From assembly GCA_037447655.1 (NCBI GenBank), contig JBBHKE010000072.1, positions 75,596 through 139,595 on the forward strand: a stretch of DNA of 64,000 nt, read 5' to 3'. The notes beneath the pieces were generated by a model. The model made no database searches, had not been told where the DNA came from, and worked only from the letters and a program-made list of their open reading frames with translations. This document shows, piece by piece, positions 9,656-20,959 of this stretch; position 1 is the stretch's first letter, and every line of letters starts with the position of its first letter. This stretch comes from Zygnema cylindricum. Its lineage: Eukaryota; Streptophyta; Zygnematophyceae; Zygnematales; Zygnemataceae. The position numbers and the translations under genes are program-made.

Positions 9656-11586
9656 TTATAGGAGAGGAAACAAAAAGGAATGTATCGTAGATCCAAAAAG
9701 GTAGGAAAGATCGAAACGCTGAGTTTGTTTATTTACGATAATAGTGTAGAGGAAATGGAAGGAATAGATCTTAAGGGCCATAAGACGGACCTTACGGACA
9801 ACGGAACTGAAAGTAGTGTAGGTTAGACTTCGAACTTTGTTTTTTTATGAGAGAGTAGGAGAGGAAAAATGCAGGTTGTATGGGAGAATTTGAGAAAGGG
9901 AAGAGGTAGGAATGTAAAGGTTTTGGTATTTTTTACAAAGGGTGGATTTTGTTTTTAAAAAAAAGTATGATGACCGAGTGTAACGATGAAAGATTGATTT
10001 TATTTTACCACCATTGTAATATGTTTTTAATATTTTAGTTGTGGTAGGTTAAAAAATCAAGCTTTTTTAGTAAAATTCCACTGATCTTCACGCACATGAA
10101 TTTGTGTAAATATGTGTAATTTGGAAATTAAAGCACTCTATATTACTTGGGCCATATTTCAATTTTGTCCCGAAAAGAATTAAGTCTAGTTTTAGCACAT
10201 AGAAGGGCGGCATCAAATACTGAAAAGGCTGATGTCTATTTAGTGTTTCCGAAGGTTTTAAATGTGCACAAATTTTTAAATGTAAAAATTCATTACTACC
10301 AGAAATCCTGATTATAAAGGAAAAAACAGTGCTAATGGAATGTCCAGAAATTAATGGTCAGACCAAATATCCACACTAAATATGCTCCATAATAAATGCT
10401 TCACAATTAAATGCTTCATTGTAATTTTTTGAATTTCTTTTGTCCGTCAGTTTACAAGTCAAATTCTGCGCCAAAAAAAATGAAATTACTCTGACATGCA
10501 GTTGAATTGTTCCTTCCTATTGGTCGAAAATTTCTGCGGAAGGAGCTCGAAATATTGAAAGAAATATGTTTGCTAAGATTGTTTTCAAAAGTGAGCTTTT
10601 ATACGGAAAGTTCAAATTCCAAAACCGTGTTAAATCTGCAGTGAGCCACACGAGTATAGTGAGGATTATTTTTTTGAAACAATATCTTGGAAAACAGGAG
10701 TGTTTGACAGTTAGATTTTGTATTTAAACCGAAACGATTTGGTTACAAGCGACAATGGAAAGACCGTCAAGAACTCTATTAATATTGTATACCACACTAA
10801 TATCGGTTACCGGTCAATCGGCTTTTTTGTAATGTAACGTCACAAATGTTTAAGAATCAAGAGAGGCGATCGGTCCGAGGCAGGAGCAAGAAACACAACA
10901 TTTTTTTTTTTTTTTTTTTGTTTTCTCGACGTTCAAATTTCTGGCGTCCACTTGTCTCCGGCTGCCACGTGGACAAAGTCGAGTTCGTCTTCCAGTGTTG
11001 GGACGAAGGAAAATGTTATTCTGCCCTTATTATGTTCTTACAACTGGAATTTATAGCCAATTGCAATCTTTTTTTCTACCGGCCTAGCAAATGATGTGGC
11101 TGGAAACTTGCTTGCAAGAAAAAAGCATGCAAAGCTGCAGGTTGCAGCTCCGTCGGAAGATACTAGAAAAGTAGAAATAGATGTCGCAGCAACATACATC
11201 CAGTTCATGCATTCAGCTTATGCATACATACAGGCGTGGGGTTAGGGCTTAACCAGTTAGCAGTATTTACGTCTCTTTTTTTTACATGTTTTTCTCTTTC
11301 GTTAGGAAAGTGAGATGCTTTCTAAAGCCTCTTATGTTGACATTGCTGCAGTTTTCGGTGTTTCTGAGTCTAAATAACATTTGATTTCCCTTTTTTTTGT
11401 TTGTTTTCTGTAGCATATTGCTGAGCATATTAGCATAGAAAGAAAGGAAGGGAAAACGAGTAAGCAGAATTGTAAGGCCAGGCATATAATGAAAAAGTGA
11501 TTGCACCTTTGATAGACAGAAAGAGACAAAGAGGTAGACTGCAAATATTATCTGCAAATATAGTTGATTGCAACTAGAAAGCTACA
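9656..11586. other. Intergenic
   Basis: 3' flank of the EGF-like gene and 5' flank of the membrane-protein gene. It holds a T-run at about 10900-10919 and AT-rich sequence. No exon, RNA gene or transposon was recognised. Confidence 0.4.
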
Positions 11587-14500
11587 ATGGTGAAGCTGAC
11601 ATCAGTGAGGGTGTCACGTCGCTATGGTTATCCTCAGCCGTTCGATGATGCTGCTGAGCTTCTTAACTCTCTTTTCTATGTTTTGGCGACAACTTTACTG
11701 GTTTCAGCCCTGGCCTTTGAATTGAATTCAGAGTGAGTTGTTGTTCTAGTGTAATTATATTTAGCGTGATTATTTTTGGTGAGATTGCTTTTAGTGTCCA
11801 AGCTAGCAAGTTTTGAAGAGTCTTCAAAGTTAACAATCTGTTTTATTGGCTCGTTTTTCCCTTTAAAAGTCTTGTTTAGTGGTTTTTGAATTAAAATGCC
11901 GGAATTAACATTTTTATGTGTTTCTTTATATTTTTTATGTTCTTCATAGGAGACCTTGCTTCAGATTGCCTTAACCTTGATTTTTCCTTGCACAAAAGCT
12001 GCTGCGTTGTCTGGATATGGAGCTGTATATCGTTCAAATGGTGTCGCTTGTGACTTTCTACTTTAATGTATATGCTTGTAAAACATGACAGAAGATCGTG
12101 TATTCGCTATTACCGTTTAATGTTTTCATTTCCACTTTAATCATCCTTCTCCATGTATGCCTGCTGGATTGCTAATCCGACGCTTGCGATTGAAAGCTAA
12201 GATTCCCACCTTCCAATTGGCGACCTTCAATCGTAAATCGGACATGTGCACTTGGAGAACACTAATAGCGATAGACGGTGTAGTTTTGAAAAACACGATA
12301 AAAAAACACGATAAAAAAACCTGGAGATGTGGTTTACATTTTTGTTTGTGTGTGAAAAACATAACACTGACAACATCACTTTGTCGTGTGATTGACAGAC
12401 ATGCGAGAGCTGTGCCATGGCTGTTGATGATTTCGACATTCGTTCTCGCAGTGATTAATTTGCATGATCTTTTGGCACAGCTTGGAGGCTTTGACTTTCG
12501 GCTCCCACTTTTGACCTCAGATCCTCAACTTGCTCTTGTAGAAGTGTTGGCGCCTGTATTGCAAACAATCGGTTTTTTGCTAACTTTCGCAGGATACCTC
12601 ACTATTTCCATCGTACGCAGATACCTTTTCCTGCCCTATTGTTTTTTTAATTTACCTTAAAACTTCTATTTATGCAGATTATCTTTTCTTGCCCTGTTGT
12701 TTTTTCTTATGTTTCGTCAACATTTCTATTGTACGGAGATATCTTTTCCTGCGTTGTTTTACCTCAACATTTTTATTGTGCACAGAGTTTTTTCGCCATT
12801 ATTCCTGGTTTTTTTTTTATTATGTATAACTGACCACACGCCTCTGTGTTCTGAATCTGTTAATGGCGTGGTAGACATGGAGTTTCTGAAGAAAAATTGT
12901 CACGTTCTGCAGTTACAATTAGTTTCTTGTATCCTGATCAAGGTTCAGTTTAGAAAGGGATATCGGTTTAATATATCCTATGGAGGATTTTCTCTTGCGA
13001 TTCTGACTTCTGAAATTTTCTCATTTTTTTTTCTTCACGTTCTCATGACAGGCTCACAATAAAAAACATGATAGTCCCAAGGATGTGGAAAAAAGTGGAT
13101 GGCAACTTCTTGTGGCTGGACCTGTGTTTCTTTTGGTTGGCTCTATTCTCAACAATTTCCAGGTGGATAATCATTCCAGTTTTTAATAACAATAATGAAT
13201 AACCAACTAATTTATGCAATCCGATGTCAGCATGTAATACACAATTTAGCCACTTCAAAAAATTAACAAAGGAGTGATGTTAAATGAACTTTCGAAACTT
13301 CTATAATCAGACGTTCAATTAAAAAATAAACCTCCATACAACTAAAATGAAGGACCCACTCGATCCATGCGATACCTATTCTATGATCGCTTCATCTTTT
13401 TTCTATTTTTCTTTGAAAAATGTGGTAGGTATATGTATTTTGTCGCCGTTTTTCCTAATCCCTTTGAAATATGTCACAGGTCTACGAATCTCGTCGTCGT
13501 TTTTTCTTAACTTTCTTTGAAAAACGTGGCAGGTTTATGAACGATTAGATTTAGCATCTCAAGCAGAACAACATGCGGTCAGTATTCCAATGACACTCGG
13601 AGCTCTCCTATTCCTTGTCAGTGGAATTGTAAGACTCGTGGATTGGCCGAAACCAGACATACATCTTGCTAAGGTGAGCTATTAAGTGTAAAAAGCTTAA
13701 TAAATTTGTGACAATGCCCGAGAAAAAAAATAGTTGTAAGAACGTCAGAAAAAACATTAAGCGGTAAGAAAAAAAAATTGCTGTTCTAACGTGCAGAAAA
13801 GTTTCAGCAATAATAATGTGCCATGTCAAGAAGTTTCGACAGTAATGACTTTTGCATGTACCCGGGCTTATGAAGCAGCCCTCTATGGATTCTATTGGCA
13901 ATGCTTTACACGCTTGTATCATGTGCGCCATTTAATCATGCTGTTATCGATGTTATGTACTGCACTGCAAATGCATATAATTTTGGTCATTAATAATCAC
14001 TTGTTTCATTTTTCATTATTGGTCGGCGTTTTGATGATTTTCTGGCCCTTAACCGGCACCGTGTATTTAAGTACATCACCGTTCTCTTCATTATCATAGT
14101 TGACTGAAGCAGGACAGCAACTATCGTCGATCTGATGCGTTAACCATGGATTTGATACTTTTCCAATATTTATCCATTTTGTTTTCAACATTGTGTTTCA
14201 ATTATATTTCAACTTTCGCTTAGCTTTGTCTTTCAACTGTATTTCAACTGTGTTTCAACTTTGTGTTTCTTATTCCTACGTAGGCTCTCAGCGACTGGTT
14301 TGCGGTATCAGCGGCGATCTTATGGTTCGTTGCCTCTCTCCTCAATGTTGATCGAGTCCTCCGAATTCAAGAATCCGACGCTCTTGGAATAGCGGAGCCT
14401 CTGAGAGGAGGCACAGCAGAGCGATTGGTGGCAGCGAGAGAGCAGAGGACTCCTCTCATGGAGACTCCAAGAATGTCCGACAGGGAAAGATCGAGGGAAA

Positions 14501-15044
14501 GATCGAGGGAAAGATCTCCTAAGGGGCTTCCATATGAAGGTCCGCCACGTATGGACCCAGCACAGAGGACTATGGAGCAGTAAGCTCTTCAGTACTCGGA
14601 CACGTGTCTTTTTCCTTCTCTTCTGATACTCATATTCTTTTCTCATTTTTTTTTCCACGTATACTTTTCTGATATTTTTTTCTGGTTTGGGGACTGTATC
14701 TTTAGTTTTGAAGTGCAAAAAAGTATGAAAACTACAGCTATTGTAGTTGCGTTGTAATCCGTAGGAAACGCGTGACTCATGTCTATAATACATTGTAAGT
14801 ACATATAGTGTAAACTTCGGTTGCAACACATGTAAGTATTATGCTTGTGGAGTTCTCTTGTATTCAGTGGTATTTTAAAATGTAGATCTTGTATGGAAAG
14901 TTGTGATCGTAGTGGAGGGACTGTCGTAGCGCTAATTGATGTGTGAGCATCACATGTAATTGAAAAGCTTCTAAACTACTAATAGTAATCTTCATTTTAC
15001 TCCAATATTGTATTTGCAGGGATCCAGAGCGTCAACGATGGTGA
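11587..15044 (+). CDS. Unrecognised polytopic membrane protein (6 exons, 310 aa)
   Basis: Exons 11587-11732 (phase 2), 12399-12612, 13052-13162, 13533-13673, 14284-14579 (phase 2) and 15020-15044 (ends ERQRW, stop). All junctions are GT-AG and in phase, giving 310 residues. If the last intron (CA|GTAAGC) is kept, a TAA at 14581-14583 gives 303 residues instead. About six hydrophobic segments are visible: LLNSLFYVLATTLLVSALAF, WLLMISTFVLAVI, VLQTIGFLLTFAGYLTISI, WQLLVAGPVFLLVGSIL, MTLGALLFLVSGIVRL and WFAVSAAILWFVASLL. The hydrophilic C-terminal tail contains an RERS-type triplet repeat (14485-14520). I do not recognise the family. The gene stands alone between intergenic stretches. Confidence 0.6.
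12152..12258 (+). repeat. Small MITE-like repeat, diverged copy
   Basis: CGCTTGCGATTGAAAG...CCAATTGGCGACC matches, in opposite orientation, the element at 17684-17808. The ends are degraded inverted repeats (GCTGGATT / AAATCGGACATGTGCAC). It lies in intron 1 of the membrane-protein gene. Confidence 0.5.
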
Positions 15045-15956
15045 TTAGTGACTATCCATATGCAAGGATGTGTAAATATGAGGGGTTAGATGTGCAAATA
15101 CAAGTTCGTCACATGTGTGCAGATGCAACTTTGTTAGATGTGCAACTATAAGATTGTTAGACGTGCAAATACTAGTTTTTTAGGATGTACAAATACAAGT
15201 TTGTTTTTGAGATAAAGATCGCATTCTTACGTCTAAGCCACTGTAGTACTTGTACAAAGAAGTATTCTGCAGTTCCTCTTCAATGCCATTCCAGGATAGA
15301 ATGTCTCTTGTTGTTTGTTGCTGTTGCTAAATAAGTCCCTTCTTTTTCATGTCTTTTTTGTTTTTCAGTAGCCGTGCATAAGTTAGATGTAAAGAAGTTG
15401 GCAGTTTCTTTGTCCTTGTGAAACAGATTTCCAATCGAGAACATATTTTTCGACTGCCACATATTTTTCTATCCTGACAACAATGTTTGACAATGGTGAT
15501 TCCCTTATGCAAAGGAGAAATGTTCAATTTGGCTGAACTTGTAGAATAACAGCAACTTCTTTAAAGTTCTCGTAGTAAGAAAGTTCAGCATCTCTGCCAT
15601 TGTCATCAGATCTTTCCAAAGTTTTTTTGGTTCACGGATGTGGTAGTCGGACATGCATTGTTTTATCTTTCTAATGTTGCAATAAATGCATAATACAAGC
15701 GCGGACTCTCTCAGACAAATTGTAGATCTTGGTATAAATTGTAACTATTAGTGATGCACATTAGTAGCAAAAACGCAATAATATTGAGCAAGGAAGCGTT
15801 AACTTTTTGACCTCTACACAAGCCGAAAGATAGACCTTACATGCCTATCTGGCAAAGGGAGAGGGAGAGACCGGACGTGACAAGTGTATGTGTGGCGATG
15901 TGCGCCTATTCTTCAATGCATCGTGTTTGCTTTCCCAAACAACCAAACCGTGGAGA
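15045..15956. other. 3' flank of the membrane-protein gene
   Basis: Just after the stop codon there are three or four short tandem-like repeats of the phrase 'gatgtgcaaatacaag' (15060-15200), probably in the 3' UTR. Nothing else was recognised. Confidence 0.4.
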
Positions 15957-16710
15957 TGAAACTCCGAGAACTCCATTGGCCCTCAGAGTATGCAGATCCA
16001 AAAGAAGCTACTCTAGATAGTGTCGACTCCAAGATAATATAAACCCAAATGACTGACCCCTGGACAGTCACAATCCCAATATAGATTCACCCCTGTGAAA
16101 TAACAAGGCCAAAGTTTGCCATTTATACAGAGTGCTCTCTGGGAGAGGCAGCTGCCTACCCAAAATTTTCTAAGTCGTATTCCCTCTCTAAAACTCTATC
16201 TAGTGAAGTACGGCACCAATCAAATTACTGTATCGTACAAAAAAGTACAGGTGCCGGTGTACTTTGTGTACTGCCATTGTACGACATGGCCAAAATGTCG
16301 ACACGTGTCAAATCAGGATTAGTTCCTGTAATCTCCGGAATTCCCATAATCCAATGTTATTACGCCACGTGCCATCTGACGTGACAAATACCGTAAAACG
16401 CCAAAAGTACATTTCCGTGATCGCGGCGCCTATCGCGGCCGTCCAATCAAAACCGACTATAATCGTAGCCGCTGAAATTCGACGCGCGGTATTCATTTCG
16501 CTATCGAAACAAATGCACGGTATCCGTTCTGTCCACATACCGTACTTCGTACGGCACCAATCAAATTACTGTATCGTACAAAAAAGTACAGGTGCCGGTG
16601 TACTTTCTGTACGGCCATTGTACGACATGGCCAAAATGTCGACACGTGTCAAATCAGGATTAGTTCCTGTAATCTCCGGAATTCCCGTAATCCAATGTTA
16701 GTACGCCACC
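15957..16710 (-). repeat. Truncated solo LTR of the A/G/F copia family with an internal duplication
   Basis: The left end TGAAACTC..GAGAACTCC is the reverse complement of the 3' end of the element A LTR, and similarity runs through the conserved blocks (CACGTG motifs, GGCCGCGAT, GTTTCGATAG). About 165 bases (about 16200-16365, from GTACGGCACCAATC to TACGCCAC) recur at about 16547-16711. No internal region or second LTR is nearby, so this is a recombined or truncated solo LTR. Confidence 0.7.
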
Positions 16711-16860
16711 TAGTTGAATGTGAATGAATAAAAGGCCTCTAGACTAGAATAGCACAAAAAGGAAAATATATTGCCCATTGTAATGTAATGATAGGTGAAA
16801 ATTGTGTTCCTCGGGACTACATTCAATGACTTAATTGCAATAAAGAGAGGGCAAAGAAAA

Positions 16861-16956
16861 TTACATATAATTTGTGTTTTCACAAACTGCAAAGGCAATG
16901 ATCTCCGCATCCCACTTGAGGGAGGTCACCAGTTCTTGCTTAACAAGATCCCAAAC
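16861..16956 (-). CDS. Candidate terminal exon (31 codons) of an unidentified minus-strand gene
   Basis: On the minus strand an acceptor (ATTTTTAG) is followed by a frame starting VWDLVKQELVTSLKWDAE and ending NTNYM-stop. The composition looks coding and the frame is in register with the acceptor. I could not find the upstream exons with confidence. They would lie above 17000, where several repeats have inserted. The gene may be broken. Function unknown. Confidence 0.3.
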   Translation of the reverse strand, partial: VWDLVKQELVTSLKWDAEIIAFAVCENTNYM

Positions 16957-17683
16957 CTAAAAATTCAATAACACAACAACACCACAATAATTAAGTCAGG
17001 GATCGCCATATTTGCCATAAGCTTTTGATTTTTTAGAATGATAAACAAAGCTTTGTGTACAAGTACACAAATTGCCGCTATTTTTTGAACATCAATAACT
17101 GAACGAAGTGAGTGAGTCTTGTGGATAAGGCCAAATCTATATACAAAAAATGGGAGTTTATAAACCTGATTGTCAATGCAAGCTGTAAGATGAAGAGAAG
17201 CAAAATGCACAAGTAAAAAAATAAACATGTCTCGGAGTGCGATTGTTGAAGAAGGCGTTAGAACATGTGTACAAGATTTCCTCAACGAATTCAATAAATA
17301 TTAGATCTACTTCTCCTTTTGAATCTTTTTTGCAAACCTATCTATCGTCACTCTTGTCACACTTTTCTACCAGAATTGAACCAATCACGACATGCTTCAA
17401 AACTTATTAAATGTTGAATACAATGTTTATAAATGATATTATATGTCTTATTATGTGTCTTATTGTGCACATATATAATGTATACTAAATATAATGTGTG
17501 CAAAATGGAACTGGCTGTGCTATCTCCATCAACTAATCATAATTATTCATAATCTTGGTGAATATTTCAGGTGGATAGTTTCGAACAAGTCGCCAAAGAG
17601 CCAATGGACACGAGAAGCAAGTTGATGAGCAACACTACACCGTGTATCGCAATTAGCGTTAATGTTTTTTTTGCCACTTAAAA

Positions 17684-17808
17684 CATCTTTTCTCCGTACA
17701 CACTTGTTGGATTTTCAGGTTGAGACCGCCAATCGAAAGCTGGAAATCTTGACTTTCAATCGCAACCGTCAGATTCACAATCCGACAAGTGTGTACGGAT
17801 AAAAGATG
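17684..17808 (-). mobile_element. 125-bp MITE-like element with 30-bp terminal inverted repeats
   Basis: The left end (CATCTTTTCTCCGTACACAC...) and right end (...GTGTGTACGGATAAAAGATG) are inverted repeats matching at about 28 of 30 positions. The core CCGCCAATCGAAAG...CTTTCAATCGC is shared, in opposite orientation, with 12152-12258. No target-site duplication is obvious. Confidence 0.6.
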
Positions 17809-18022
17809 GTCCAAGAGGCGAAAAAAACGTGAACCCCAACGGCGATTCACAGTGTACATTTTCAAACAATAATTGAGAAGAAAATAAGTAAAGTTTTGGA
17901 AAACAACTTGTGATTTGCCAATCTGCGGATGAAAAAGTTGCAAAAAGTGTGACAGCTACAAAATTTTTACCACGAAAGGAAGTGGAAAGCACGATCGAAA
18001 TAAGTCACGTTATGTGAGAGGA

Positions 18023-18715
18023 CTTAGGGTAACTTTCCATCAGGCGTTCCCAGTAATCGTACGGTCACGTGTAACACCTTTCCATCAGGTCGTGTCAGCG
18101 AGGCAAAATTTGCTTACTTGTTGGATTGCGATTGGTACCACGAAGGATCTTGTTGAGCCAACCGGGAATAATGATTCTTATATTTGTCGTTGTACGAAGG
18201 GCCACGAAAACCGTTGCAAAATGAATATTTGTACAAATGCACATTCTATTGGAAAAATGGAGATGGCAACTACAGTAGTACTCTACTGTACTTGATTGTG
18301 CACATTTATAAATGAGGCGTGACAAGGTGTCCTATAACTAAGATTTTGTCGTTGAACATGGTGGCTTTGATGTCAGAAGGTAGACGCCATTTGCCACATG
18401 TAAGTTTATGACTTCACATTTGTAGTGGATCGACTCTGACTTTTACAAGTGGACCAATACACGCGCCCAGTAAGCGCTAAGTGTCCTTCTGAGGACAGTC
18501 GGAGGAGACTCGCCAGGTACAAGATAGAAGGGGCGTTTGCGTCGAAAATTCAAAATCGGACGATGGAAGTTTCGCCAAAAAGTCTGGAGAATCTTGCCGA
18601 ATTTATGGTAAAAATCTTTTGTAAAAAAAAAAAAAAAACAGTACGGCTTAGTACGGATAGGCACTTTCTCCAGTAAACAACCCCACTTTTCGCCTGATGG
18701 AAGGTCACCCTTAGG
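18023..18715. mobile_element. Non-autonomous DNA-transposon-like element with 24-bp inverted ends
   Basis: The left end CTTAGGGTAACTTTCCATCA (18023 on) and the right end, read in reverse CTAAGGGTGACCTTCCATCA, match at about 21 of 24 positions. A further partial copy of the end (AACACCTTTCCATCAGG) lies at about 18070-18087. The interior encodes no recognisable transposase. A clear target-site duplication is not visible, so the superfamily is not assigned. Confidence 0.45.
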
Positions 18716-20079
18716 TATTTTTGCTTGTTATGGTATCTGGTTTGAATGGAGCTTCTTTGGTCTTGAGAAATGTACAATTTGTACGGTAATTTAAACAAAG
18801 TACATTCGTACTTTTGCTATGGAGGAAATACCAGTACGGTCTCAAACACAACCTTTACAACTTGCATGCTTCGTGATACGTACTATTTTATGAAAAAGAA
18901 AGGTTTTACCGTGGATAAGACGGATGGCTTTACATGTAGACCGACCGACGACCATGCCTAATAAAATCGAAGCCCATATGGATGCGCGTCACGTCACTTG
19001 TTAGATTCTAATTGGAGGGTGGTACATAGAATGTCCAACTTATATGAAGCCTATAGGATAGTATTTGCACTTTTGACTTTGGCAATGATTAAGTGCCACC
19101 ATGGCACGCAAAAACTCTGACCGACTACAACCCCGTGTAGCCTGGACTCCCTTGAATCCGCAGAAAAATGAATCACTGAAATAGCTCACCCAAGCATTAA
19201 GGGTGCGTCTCCATGTGCCAAAGTAAGGGTTTTTTTTAGTCGTTTTCCTCTAAAACTTAGAGCCATACCACGTATGTTTCAACCGTACAAAAAAATAGAA
19301 AAAAAAGAAAAGTGCATTTTGCGTCATCATCAAATTTAGGATGTAGTTGTCGTCTTGTGCTCTTCGACCCACGGCCAAGCCAAAAAACATCATCTTCAAA
19401 TTTTTCTTTAAAATACAAGGACGATGCGTTTTTAAAACAAATTATTTTCGAAAAATAAATAAGAACACGTATTGACACGTGTAAAATTTTTTACAAAAAA
19501 TTCAAACGAATTCAAGCTACGGCGAAAGTGCACTATTCGCTATGTTTTGTCCGTTTCCGTTCAAGTACAACGAAGCAAAGTACACAATTTGTTTGGTTTT
19601 GTTCGTTTGCGCTTGGTATGGATTTTATTTCGCCAGGGATCTCAAGATTTTGATGGCATTTCACGTCGAGCGGACAAGCGACGCAAAGGCAAATTGCATC
19701 TTCTTCTACCGTGGAAGGGCACGGGTACCGTGGAAGGCGGTACGTCTACAATGTCACAAAAACTCATGCGACGTCACACGCAGTTAGAAAAAATAACATG
19801 CGTCATCAAAGATTGTAGACGTTGGCAACCGTCACGTGCATTGTCAATGTATACAATCATCACACCTTTAAGTAACTATGTCGTTGTTACACATAGGGAC
19901 GTCTGAAATCCGCGTCCGCCGGATCTGCGGTAAAAAAACAAAGCTTTTAGACAGCGAATTTATACAGATGACCTCTGGGAAAGAGGGCTTTCAAAAAAGT
20001 CTAAGTTCTAAGAACCTACCCATAGCCCCTCTAGACCATTAAAATTATCATACACTACAAAGTATGGTAGCCGCCGTAC
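18716..20079. other. Intergenic stretch without a recognised gene
   Basis: A frame of 144 codons at 19472-19906 lacks recognisable motifs and adjoining splice-joined exons, so it is not called. CACGTG motifs and a T-run near 19230 are seen. No RNA gene was identified. Confidence 0.35.
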
Positions 20080-20882
20080 TTGCCGTCTGTCAGAGCTGTC
20101 GGTAGCCGGTTGCCTTAGCCAATTAGTCCAAGATCAAGGTTATACGATATAGAGTTTGATGATTAGATAAATACTTACACGAAGGCTATTTCATTTAACG
20201 GGATATTTGGACATAGATACATTTTGTGTTGTACGGTGTACGGAACATCCAAAACCGATACCGCGCGCTTTGTTTCGAAGGCGAAACAAATATCGCGCAA
20301 GTAATAATGACGGCTATGATTGAAATCCGGTTTAATCAAACGGCCGCGAAGCATGCCGAGATCGCGGAATAGGTTTTCGGGGGTTTGCGATCAACGTTAC
20401 ATCGATTGACACGTGGCACAACCATATTGGAATACGACATCTCCGGGGATTACAGGAACGAATCCAAAAATGACATGTGTCGACTTGTTGGCCATGTCGT
20501 AAAATGGCCGTACAAAAGTACACCGGCACCTGTACCTTTCTGTACGACACAGTATTATGATAGGTGAAGTATTTCAGTAGATAGAGTTTTAGAGAGAGAT
20601 AGGACTTAGAAAAATTTGATAGATTGGACCCTCTCTCCCAAGGAGCTTCTGTACAAAATGTCAACTTTGACCCTCCATAACTTACTACTCAGGGGAGCAA
20701 ATTCAGAGATTCTTTTTGCTATAAACTCAAAAGAGTGTACCCTTCACAAGGGTGAAAGTGGTCAGCGTTTTTCTCTGTCACGGTGGCAGTTATTCTTCTT
20801 GAAACATAAAAGGGTCAGGGTTATCTTAGAGGCTTCGTGTGAGCTGCCTACTCTGAGGATCTATGGAGGTCTCAGAGTTACA
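20080..20882 (+). repeat. Element C 5' LTR, 5'-truncated
   Basis: Similar to the LTRs of element D in opposite orientation (blocks TAGCCGGTTGCCTTAGCC, GAGTTTTAGAGAGAGATAGG, CTCAGGGGAGCAAATTCAGA). It ends in TACA directly before the primer-binding site. The first part of the LTR is absent. The left border is approximate. Confidence 0.65.
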
Positions 20883-20959
20883 GGTTATGCGCCCACCATC
20901 TAGGGTGCCCATATTGAATGGAGCTGGCTTCATATACTGGGAAAGTATGATGACATGAG

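Noticed and set aside
17530-17660. Possible exon on either strand (plus: VDSFEQVAKEPMDTRSK after TTTCAG; minus: LVRNYPPEIFTKIM)
   Set aside because: Both strands look equally plausible, no partner exon in phase was found, and a repeat follows directly.
19472-19906. 144-codon frame
   Set aside because: No recognisable domain; basic, low-complexity composition; no flanking exons or clear start context.
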